Shown here: positions 9,076 through 16,104 of the stretch, piece after piece | How positions within the stretch are numbered: position 1 is the first letter of the stretch | How the letters are laid out: each line of letters starts with the position of its first letter | Assembly: GCA_002368175.1 (NCBI GenBank) | Contig: AP018172.1 | Span: forward strand, 248,001 to 312,000 | Length of the DNA: 64,000 bases | DNA from: Calothrix sp. NIES-2098 | Lineage (GTDB): Bacteria > Cyanobacteriota > Cyanobacteriia > Cyanobacteriales > Nostocaceae | Direction of reading: 5' to 3' | Notes under the pieces: model-generated | What the model saw: the letters and a program-made list of their open reading frames with translations, nothing else | Database searches by the model: none | What the model was told of the DNA's origin: nothing | Translations under genes and position numbers: made by a program

Positions 9076-9618
9076 ATGCCCCAGCAAACAGAAGTATTAG
9101 TTCAGCAGGGAGTAATCAAGGCTTCTAGGAACAATTTACTTAGTTCTATTGATGAAGCCATAGAGCATTTTGAAGATTATGAAACGCAGATAATCCTCAA
9201 AAAATATGGTTTTGATGTAAACTCTCTGCTTGACGATTTGAATGATTCTAAGGATTGGATATCTCAACTAATCAACGATCAGCAAAGCTGTCATGCTGCT
9301 GTAGCAGAATACATACATAGCAACAGGAGTTTGGGTTGGATGTCAGAAGATTGTGAAGCAATCATTCAGCAATGTCGAGAAGAAATTATTGCCTCAATAG
9401 AATTCGGCGGTGAATATAATTCTAAACTAGAAAATTTTGCTTTTGAATTAAAATCTCATCTATCTAAATATCCGGAAAAGCACAAACAAGTTATTCAGGA
9501 ATTAAAAAATGATAAACAAAAAGAGATAAATGCAGAAAATGAGTATTCAGACAAAGTACTTTTGTATGAAAAATATGATGTTATACTCCGAAGAATAGAT
9601 GATATTCCTGAAAAATAG
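9076..9618 (+). CDS. Hypothetical helical protein
   Basis: A 180-residue soluble protein from an ATG with no clear Shine-Dalgarno sequence. It is acidic and mostly helical, with an EAIEHFEDYETQIILKKYGF segment near the N-terminus and a Lys/Glu-rich coiled-coil-like C-terminus. There is no signal peptide, membrane span or metal motif, and I do not recognise a family. It sits alone after glsA, about 250 bases downstream, and converges on the next gene. Amino-acid use is normal for a real gene. Confidence 0.65.
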   Translation: MPQQTEVLVQQGVIKASRNNLLSSIDEAIEHFEDYETQIILKKYGFDVNSLLDDLNDSKDWISQLINDQQSCHAAVAEYIHSNRSLGWMSEDCEAIIQQCREEIIASIEFGGEYNSKLENFAFELKSHLSKYPEKHKQVIQELKNDKQKEINAENEYSDKVLLYEKYDVILRRIDDIPEK

Positions 9619-9672
9619 TTTTCGGGAGTTGCTCTAAAAGTTTAAGCCATTTGATTTTTGAAATATAGGTAG

Positions 9673-9689
9673 GGTGGGCAATGCCCACC
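9673..9689. repeat. Small palindromic repeat GGTGGGCA-TGCCCACC
   Basis: A perfect 8-bp stem with a one-base centre lies between convergent genes. GTAGGGTGGGCAATGCCCACC-like palindromes are scattered in cyanobacterial genomes. It could also slow RNA polymerase, but there is no uridine run. Confidence 0.5.
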
Positions 9690-9779
9690 TAAACTTCAGC
9701 TTCAATCATAAGAAAATTTTTGATCAAAAAACACACGTAATTACTATACTTCGTCTAAGTATACTAAGGACAAACTAAG

Positions 9780-10361
9780 CTATTGAGAAATTAAGGGTTT
9801 CCGATTTCTATCACGCATACGTTTTGCTAGTTGAGGGTTAGGTCTGGTAAATTGTTCACCTGTAAAAATTTCAATGCTTGCCAGGATTTCTTTTAATTTT
9901 TTTGTTGACAATTCAATTTTTTCTATTTCTTTACTAAGATTGTTAATTTCTTCACTTAGTAATTGATATGTCGTACTCTGGGAATTCAAATTTACTAGTT
10001 CATGTTCTATTTGTTTTTTTCTATGTCTACTTTGTTCTAATTGGTTTTCTAATCTGTGAATATCTCTACTAAACCTGAGAATTTTTCTAGGCAGATTTCT
10101 ATTAATAATATCTTGTTTTATACGTTTTTCTTCTTCCAAAATATCCTGTGACTTTTTATGTAATTGCTCTGTTTCCCTGTCTGTAATCTGTGTTAACCCT
10201 TGAAGTAATTCTGGTTTTGGATTTTTTGTGATTTCATTTGTGTGTTTATTCAAGGTTTGTTGATCTAAATAAAAAACTTTATGTTTTGTCACAAGCAAAG
10301 CAGCAAAAATACCACTAACAAAGGCTATTACTATAAATAATACTTGACTAATAATTATCAT
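9780..10361 (-). CDS. Membrane-anchored coiled-coil hypothetical protein
   Basis: 193 residues. Residues ~3-24 (IISQVLFIVIAFVSGIFAAL) form one membrane span with a short N-terminal tail. The rest is rich in Lys, Glu and Gln with heptad-like spacing (LENQLEQSRHRKKQIEHELV), indicating a long coiled coil, and a basic tail ends in RMRDRNRKPLISQ. The anchor and helix suggest a structural or scaffolding role at the inner membrane, which is only an inference. It lies 180 bases downstream of another minus-strand membrane protein and could be co-transcribed with it. Confidence 0.65.
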   Translation of the reverse strand: MIIISQVLFIVIAFVSGIFAALLVTKHKVFYLDQQTLNKHTNEITKNPKPELLQGLTQITDRETEQLHKKSQDILEEEKRIKQDIINRNLPRKILRFSRDIHRLENQLEQSRHRKKQIEHELVNLNSQSTTYQLLSEEINNLSKEIEKIELSTKKLKEILASIEIFTGEQFTRPNPQLAKRMRDRNRKPLISQ

Positions 10362-10541
10362 ATTTTATTTATTTTAATACTAAAAAATATCTTTGGGATT
10401 TACAGATCAATACATGAACATATACAGCATTCTATCTTTTAAGTTATGTGCAACTAGATACTTGCATACCTGCTAAATAAATAATTCTAAACTTTATAAT
10501 TATTAAATCTCATGATCTTAAATCACTCTATACATAACTTG

Positions 10542-11414
10542 TTAAGAGTTTTCTAACAAATGTATTCGCTCTTCAATCTCTTGCATTTGTTCGCTATCAT
10601 AGTTACTATGAAGTTCTCGTAATATATTTTTCATTTGTTCTAATTGTATCTTCAAATTTGGATTTGCATTTAAGCTATGATTGTTTAAACTATAAAAAAT
10701 ATATTTAATTGCTCCTAATTCTTCCTCTAAACACTCTAGAATTGCACTTCCTTGATAATCATATTGTAAATTTTGCAGAATCCGAATTGCTCTAAGACGT
10801 TCTTGCAAAGCAATTGGCTGATTAAACGTCTGGTATTCTTTAAAATAAAAAGGTTGTTGAACTTGCTGTTGTATATCTATCTGTTCTGCAGATAGAACAG
10901 AAACTTGATATTCTAGCCATTTAAGCTTTACCTCAATTCTATATAGTTTTTCCTCTGTTGCAGTCCACAAATTTTCCTGTAAGTTATTCTGAATTTTAAC
11001 TAATTCTTCTTTTTCTAGCCAATCTTGTAATTTTCTTGTAATAGCCTCTTTATCTTGTTCACGAGATAAAACACTTGTGAACCATTGATATCCAAAAAAA
11101 GTTAGTGAGATAGTTACTACCGTACCTACAAGTGATAAAAAAATCGTATCCAAAAGGCTCTTGTTGTACTCTTTCATCAACTCTAAAGCATCTTGGGTAT
11201 CCTCTTTAGGAGAATTTGAACTTTGAGGGAGTGGGGTATTAATTTTACTGTTAGTCGATGGGATAGCGATCGCAGTTAAAGGTTCTTGAGCATAAAGCGG
11301 TTTATTAAGACTTTGCGTACCTAAAAAATATCCGATGGATAAAGATAAACAAATTAAGAAAATTAATATAAGATTATGTTTGTGAAAAAATAATCGATAA
11401 TTATGTTTTTGCAT
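10542..11414 (-). CDS. Two-span membrane protein with helical cytosolic tail
   Basis: 290 residues. A first hydrophobic segment (~14-32, LILIFLICLSLSIGYFLG) is followed by a Pro/Ser/Thr-rich loop, then a second span (~90-110, TIFLSLVGTVVTISLTFFGY). Residues 115-290 are charged and helical (LKWLEYQVSVLSAEQIDIQ), probably cytosolic. No enzyme or binding motif is visible and I do not recognise the family. The next gene downstream is another membrane-anchored coiled-coil protein, so the two may work together. Confidence 0.65.
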   Translation of the reverse strand: MQKHNYRLFFHKHNLILIFLICLSLSIGYFLGTQSLNKPLYAQEPLTAIAIPSTNSKINTPLPQSSNSPKEDTQDALELMKEYNKSLLDTIFLSLVGTVVTISLTFFGYQWFTSVLSREQDKEAITRKLQDWLEKEELVKIQNNLQENLWTATEEKLYRIEVKLKWLEYQVSVLSAEQIDIQQQVQQPFYFKEYQTFNQPIALQERLRAIRILQNLQYDYQGSAILECLEEELGAIKYIFYSLNNHSLNANPNLKIQLEQMKNILRELHSNYDSEQMQEIEERIHLLENS

Positions 11415-11583
11415 GAGTCTACGTAATTGTTAAACTTCAGAAATATTAGTCTGAAATTGCAATAACACTTGAAAATCAGTCCGAGAGCCGTTCAAATTAT
11501 GACAATAAACTTGGGATGCTTGATGCATTTTACATTAGTATCAAACATCTCAAGCCATTTTGAAAACTAAAGTTACTTCTGCT

Positions 11584-11958
11584 TTACAAGCGATCGCACT
11601 CCACAATACTCTGCAATAGTTTCTGCTCTTCAATCATGGCGCGACGGATACGATTAATCATATAGCAAGCTGTATTTCTATTTACCTCTATTTTGGAAGC
11701 TAGAGCGCGTACTGTGATTGTGTTTGGTGACTTTATCACAAGCTCAATCGCCAAAAACCACTTATGTAAATCTACATAAGTTTTATGAAAGAGAGTTCCA
11801 ACTGTAACGCTATAGGAATTAAAGCATGTGTTGCAATGATACCTGCGTTCTCGCTTGATTGCTGTAGAATTAATTGACTCGCAATAGGGGCATTTTGGTG
11901 TTCCACTCCAGCGGATTTTTTCTAAGTAAGCTAGGCAATCTTCGTGAGTGCGTGTCAT
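11584..11958 (-). CDS. IS1595-type transposase N-terminal part: zinc ribbon plus HTH, no DDE domain
   Basis: From the ATG at 11956-11958 it encodes 124 residues; 12 more can be read upstream. Two CxxC pairs (CPYC, CNTC) spaced 15 residues apart form a zinc ribbon like that at the N-terminus of IS1595/ISXO2 transposases, followed by the typical SVTVGTLFHKTYVDLHKWF and a helix-turn-helix (TVRALASKIEVNRNTACYMI). The family's ~150-residue catalytic domain is missing: the frame stops just after MIEEQKLLQSIVE, and the 170 bases beyond do not continue it. It is either a decayed transposase or a domesticated DNA-binding protein. No terminal inverted repeats were found. Confidence 0.7.
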   Translation of the reverse strand: MTRTHEDCLAYLEKIRWSGTPKCPYCESINSTAIKRERRYHCNTCFNSYSVTVGTLFHKTYVDLHKWFLAIELVIKSPNTITVRALASKIEVNRNTACYMINRIRRAMIEEQKLLQSIVECDRL

Positions 11959-12267
11959 TTTTAAACCCAGAGTTACTGAGTTAAAAAGACGCACAGTTTG
12001 ACTGTATAAGTTACGTAAAGCTTAATTTAGCCAATAACAGCGAAAATTCAAGGCTGTTTGCCTAGGAATATAAGTTTTTATAAAAAAGCTACAGTTAATT
12101 TATGCTACCAATACTCAATGCCACGATCGCTTTTAATACAGCAATACATACTGATACCTCTGGATTGTAATTCAAAGCGATCGCCATTATTCGACATTTA
12201 ACCAAGGTAGCAGTTAGAACAAAGTAAGAATTGTTACTTTTAAATTTTGTTTTAACGAGAAAATATT
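11959..12267. other. Spacer between divergent genes
   Basis: About 300 bases with two HIP1-like GATCGC sites and the promoter region of the WGR protein. Nothing else was recognised. Confidence 0.5.
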
Positions 12268-13689
12268 ATGACTGAAGAAAAGACATACTTAGAGCTTTCA
12301 GAAGCTAGTGGCGGCTCCCATAAATTTTATGAAGTTATCGTCAAAGATACGCAAGTGACCATACGCTATGGTCGCATTGGTGACACAGGACAAACCCAGA
12401 CTAAAACTTACCCCACCCCAGACAAAGCTAAAGCAGACGCTAACAAAAAGATCAAAGAAAAACTGGCGAAAGGTTACGAACACGCCGTTATGGGCGTGCG
12501 CCAGAAGCGTCCTGTTACCCGACGTGCAGTTACGAGTACCCAATCGACAGCCCAACAAGCGCCAATTTTGTGGAAATTTAATTCTAATTCTGCCGCCTTT
12601 GGCATTTTTGTTGACAGTAATCGCTGTTGGGTGGGTAATCAAGCAGGTCAAGTTTTTGCGCTAAATCACCAAGGTCAAGTTATCAATCAGTTTAAGCTTC
12701 CCGATGGCGTTAAATGTTTAGTTGCTGATGATATTTGGATTTATGCTGGCTGCGATAACGGCAACGTCTACGACCTCACAGGCAAATTACCACGTATTGC
12801 CTATGAAATTGATGAAAATGTTGATATTTTCTGGCTGGATATCAAAAACGGTTTATTAGCAGTCTCCGATGCCAACGGTGGTGTCACCACCATCGATCAT
12901 GATGATGAGTCACAATGGACTCGTTTAAGTCAAGGTGATTCTGGCTGGATGGTACGTTGCGACGAAGTTGGTGTTTATCACGGTCATAGTCAAGGCGTGA
13001 CTATGTACGATAACAAAGAAGGTCGGATGCTTTGGCATCAAAAGACTGCTGGCGGTGTACTATTTGGTTGGCAAGAAGCATCAGCTGTTTATGCGGGTGC
13101 AAGCGATCAAAAGATTTACTGCTTTAGCAAGAAGGGTGAGGCTGGCGCAGTTTACAAATGTGATGCTGCTGTCTACTCTTGCGCTACAGCCTTAGATGGA
13201 AAGTATGTTTTTGCTGGTGACAATAGTTCTTCGATTTACTGCTTCAACAAATCAGGAGAACGCCTTTGGAAACTTGGAACTGGTTGCGGTTCTGCTTTAT
13301 CTATGCAATTTTTTGAGCATCGCATTTATATTGTCACCACCGATGGTTCTCTGGCTTGTATAGATACTAGTGAAGCTGCTATCCAAGCCGCCCAAGTGGG
13401 TACAATTCCGCAAGCAGCTATTATTAAAGCACCAGCCGGAGAAGGTGCAGCACCTTCCGCAGTGGTGGAAACTACAACAGATACCAGCCAAGGAGTAATT
13501 GTTGAGTGCTTCCGGGAAGGGAGTAAACTCAGGGTGCGGGTTGTCTCGCTAGGATATAACCCTAACTGGAAAGTACAGTTTCCTAAAGATATCCGCCAAG
13601 AAGGACAGCGTTATCTTGTCCAAGAAATACGCGAATCAGCTAGTGGAGGTTTTTACCGCGCTTATGGTGATATTAAAAAGTTAGTCTAG
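12268..13689 (+). CDS. WGR-domain protein with beta-propeller
   Basis: 473 residues. Residues 1-80 form a WGR domain (HKFYEVIVKDTQVTIRYGRI, with YGRIG in place of WGR), a fold that binds nucleic acids in PARPs and in bacterial proteins. Residues ~98-370 are short repeats such as AGQVFALNHQGQVI and SSSIYCFNKSGERLWKLG, typical of a PQQ/WD-type beta-propeller. The last ~65 residues (VIVECFREGSKLRVRVVSLG, ending GGFYRAYGDIKKL) form a separate small domain. There is no signal peptide, so it is probably cytosolic. No enzymatic site is visible. The gene is alone, with a weak ribosome binding site. Confidence 0.85.
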   Translation: MTEEKTYLELSEASGGSHKFYEVIVKDTQVTIRYGRIGDTGQTQTKTYPTPDKAKADANKKIKEKLAKGYEHAVMGVRQKRPVTRRAVTSTQSTAQQAPILWKFNSNSAAFGIFVDSNRCWVGNQAGQVFALNHQGQVINQFKLPDGVKCLVADDIWIYAGCDNGNVYDLTGKLPRIAYEIDENVDIFWLDIKNGLLAVSDANGGVTTIDHDDESQWTRLSQGDSGWMVRCDEVGVYHGHSQGVTMYDNKEGRMLWHQKTAGGVLFGWQEASAVYAGASDQKIYCFSKKGEAGAVYKCDAAVYSCATALDGKYVFAGDNSSSIYCFNKSGERLWKLGTGCGSALSMQFFEHRIYIVTTDGSLACIDTSEAAIQAAQVGTIPQAAIIKAPAGEGAAPSAVVETTTDTSQGVIVECFREGSKLRVRVVSLGYNPNWKVQFPKDIRQEGQRYLVQEIRESASGGFYRAYGDIKKLV

Positions 13690-14031
13690 CAATTTGAATA
13701 AGTTCGTAGTTATTTGTAATTCGTAATTACGAATTAACTAAGTCGGTGAGAAAAAACCAAACTATGTAAGGAAAAGTAAAATCTATGTATTTTGCTCGTA
13801 GTTGCGCTTTAGCGCTATAAACGCAACGCAGCTTCTCGCAGAGTAGCGTGACTACAAACAAGTGATGATTATTGCACCAACTTATACCGATTCTCTATGA
13901 AGATGCATAGAATAAAGCTTCATAGAGAATTGGTATTATGCTTGCTAATTTTAGTATAGGACTCTTATTTGTAGGAATTATGCATTAAGAGGAAATATTG
14001 TATGTCTATGATTAAAAAATTATATTTTTCC
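13690..14031. other. Gene-free region rich in palindromic repeats
   Basis: It holds a perfect 18-bp palindrome AATTCGTAATTACGAATT (13718-13735), a GC-richer segment around 13795-13860 resembling the dispersed repeats of heterocystous cyanobacteria, and the long inverted repeat at 13884-13936. No coding signal was seen. Confidence 0.6.
13884..13936. repeat. 19-bp inverted repeat, MITE-like
   Basis: ATACCGATTCTCTATGAAG (13884-13902) pairs with CTTCATAGAGAATTGGTAT (13918-13936) with one G-T mismatch around a 15-base loop. The end sequence AGAATTGGTATTAT recurs at 29234-29247 with one change, so this is a dispersed element. Confidence 0.6.
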
Positions 14032-14058
14032 TAGGGGTTTCGCAATGCGAAACCCCTA
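14032..14058. repeat. 27-bp perfect palindrome, possible terminator
   Basis: TAGGGGTTTCGCA, one central A, then TGCGAAACCCCTA. It begins 34 bases after the stop of the minus-strand membrane fusion protein and could end that operon. The sequence type also occurs as a dispersed repeat in Nostoc-like genomes. Confidence 0.6.
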
Positions 14059-14091
14059 CTTGCTCTCAGGACAAATTACGCTCAAAAAATG

Positions 14092-16002
14092 CTAACGAGT
14101 ATATTTAAGACTTTCCATCTTCCCTAAAAACTTATCTGTGAAGATACTTATAACAGTGCGTTTGCGAACGTTAATATTAGCACTTAAAGACATTCCAGAT
14201 TGTAGTGGTACTTCTGCACCATTAATATTCATTGATTGCTTTGTTAGCCGAATTTCTGCTGGGAAACGATAGTATTGATGGGTTTGATCGGGTGGTAAAG
14301 CATCAGAACCGACACGAATTAATTCTCCTTTAATATCGCTAAATTCAGTGTAAGGAAAAGAATCAAGTCTGACATCAACAGGCATTCCCGCTTTGACAAA
14401 GCCAATATCATTATTGGTGATGAAAACTTGTGCAACTAAATTTTCTGGAGGCACAATTTTGAGAATAGATTCGCTGCTGTTATAAACGTATCCCGGACTA
14501 CGAGGCTTTAAATCAAAAACAATACCATCATTTGCAGCTCGCAGTTCTTGGTATTTCATATTTAACTGGAGTTCGCTGATTTGACTGTTAATTTCTTGGA
14601 TTTTTTTATTGTTTTCGACAATAACTTTGGTAAGTTGACTATCTATTTCAGTGATGCGCTTTTCGTTATCGGCGATTTTGCTAAGTAATTCTTCTTTAGA
14701 AAGGGCGATCGCATTTTGTAATTTCTTTTGTCCTTGGGCGATCGCTAATCTTAAACGTTCTTCTTCTTGCACCAAGCGGTTTACCTCAGCTTGGCTAGCA
14801 TCTGCTGCTTGTCTTCGTTCTAGATAAGGTAAGCGCGCAAATGCTCCCTTTTGCACGAGAGTTTCTAAGTTATTGGCAATCTCTAAATTTGTCTTCAGAC
14901 TACTTCTAGCGTTAATCAGTTGGACTTGCACCTGATTTAGCTGCCGAGTTAACTGTTCTCTATCCAACCTGACTGACTCAATGCGAGACTCTCTTTCTAA
15001 TTGCCTAGTTAGTAAGCGTTGGCGAAATCTTGGATTTAAGTCGCGTATTCCCTGCCCTTCGTTTAATTCTGCCTGAAACAGTTGATTTTCCTGCACCAAT
15101 GCTGCACGATTTTCTGTTAGCGCTGCTAATTCGGGTAAATTCTGTAACTGCTTGGGACTAGAATTAGCTGTGAGCGATCGCATCTGCGTTTTGTAAAACT
15201 CATTTTCTGCCATTAAGCTGGCGCGAACTGCTTGCAAAGAAGCTAATTTCGCCTGACTGGTGGTGCGATCGAAGCTAACTAACAAATCGCCTTTTTTGAC
15301 TCTTTGCCCTTCCTGCACGTGAATTTGGGCAATTACCCCGCCAACTGGTGCTTGAACTTCTTTCACAAAACCTTTCGGTTCGAGTTTACCTTGCACGGCA
15401 ACAGATTCGTCAATCTTGGCATTACAAGCCCAGATGACTGCAAAAGTTGTGACTCCAACTATGCTCCAGACAATAGCATGAGACCAAGCACGAGATTGTT
15501 TGAGGATGACAGGCTGATCGAATTCCTCTTTCTCCTCAGGTAAAGTCAGTCCGGAACCACCGAAAACACCTACATCTCCTTGTAGAAGCAGTTGCCATTG
15601 ACGCTGGGCTTGTGGGAACCGCTTCCAGATTAAAAATATTCCTCCAACGGCAAACAAGAATAAAAATCCGCCCGTAGGTAGAAGCATTTCCAGATGAAAA
15701 GGGCGATATTCAACAGCATCAACATAATTTTTCTGATAATCGCTCTTTTGTTGTAAAAACGGTTGATTTTGGGATTGGGCTTGCGCCACCGTTGAGTCGA
15801 TTTTACGCTCGCTTCGCGAATCTTCACGAGCGATAGGTGATGAAAGTGCTAACTCCATGCTTTCTGGTTGACTAACACAAGCACTTGGATCGGATGTTAC
15901 TGGAGTTTTATCATCAGCACGAATTTCTTGGCAAGAATTAGCAGGTGTTTGAGAGATTTTGGAACATTGTGTGCAAGCTAGCAGCAAAGATAAATCTGGC
16001 AT
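14092..16002 (-). CDS. HlyD-family membrane fusion protein of a type I secretion system
   Basis: 636 residues. It should link the inner-membrane ABC exporter encoded upstream to an outer-membrane TolC-like channel. A lipoyl-like half motif is at ~221-245 (GGVIAQIHVQEGQRVKKGDL), a long coiled-coil hairpin spans ~250-485, and the second half (LRAANDGIVFDLKPRSPGYV) with the beta-barrel follows to ~610. The main membrane span is ~176-193. Unusually, a second hydrophobic span (~106-126) and a ~100-residue polar N-terminus precede it; the true start could be an internal ATG such as M106 at 15687. It is the last gene of the operon, 102 bases after the ABC gene. Confidence 0.92.
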   Translation of the reverse strand: MPDLSLLLACTQCSKISQTPANSCQEIRADDKTPVTSDPSACVSQPESMELALSSPIAREDSRSERKIDSTVAQAQSQNQPFLQQKSDYQKNYVDAVEYRPFHLEMLLPTGGFLFLFAVGGIFLIWKRFPQAQRQWQLLLQGDVGVFGGSGLTLPEEKEEFDQPVILKQSRAWSHAIVWSIVGVTTFAVIWACNAKIDESVAVQGKLEPKGFVKEVQAPVGGVIAQIHVQEGQRVKKGDLLVSFDRTTSQAKLASLQAVRASLMAENEFYKTQMRSLTANSSPKQLQNLPELAALTENRAALVQENQLFQAELNEGQGIRDLNPRFRQRLLTRQLERESRIESVRLDREQLTRQLNQVQVQLINARSSLKTNLEIANNLETLVQKGAFARLPYLERRQAADASQAEVNRLVQEEERLRLAIAQGQKKLQNAIALSKEELLSKIADNEKRITEIDSQLTKVIVENNKKIQEINSQISELQLNMKYQELRAANDGIVFDLKPRSPGYVYNSSESILKIVPPENLVAQVFITNNDIGFVKAGMPVDVRLDSFPYTEFSDIKGELIRVGSDALPPDQTHQYYRFPAEIRLTKQSMNINGAEVPLQSGMSLSANINVRKRTVISIFTDKFLGKMESLKYTR

Positions 16003-16017
16003 AGTTCTACTGGGTCG

Positions 16018-16080
16018 TTGTCCTTTGTCAGTTGTCAGTTGTCAGCCATTTATTTGTCCTTTGTCCTTCGTCAGTTGTCC
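16018..16080. repeat. Short tandem repeats TTGTCAG and TTTGTCC
   Basis: Heptamer repeats (GTCAGTTGTCAGTTGTCAG and TTTGTCCTTTGTCC) fill the gap between the ABC exporter and fusion-protein genes. They are of the short tandem type common in filamentous cyanobacteria. Confidence 0.6.
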
Positions 16081-16104
16081 TCCGCGTCTCTGCGTCTCAG
16101 TTAT

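Noticed and set aside
11584..11994. Complete insertion sequence
   Set aside because: No catalytic domain, no terminal inverted repeats and no target duplication were found around it.
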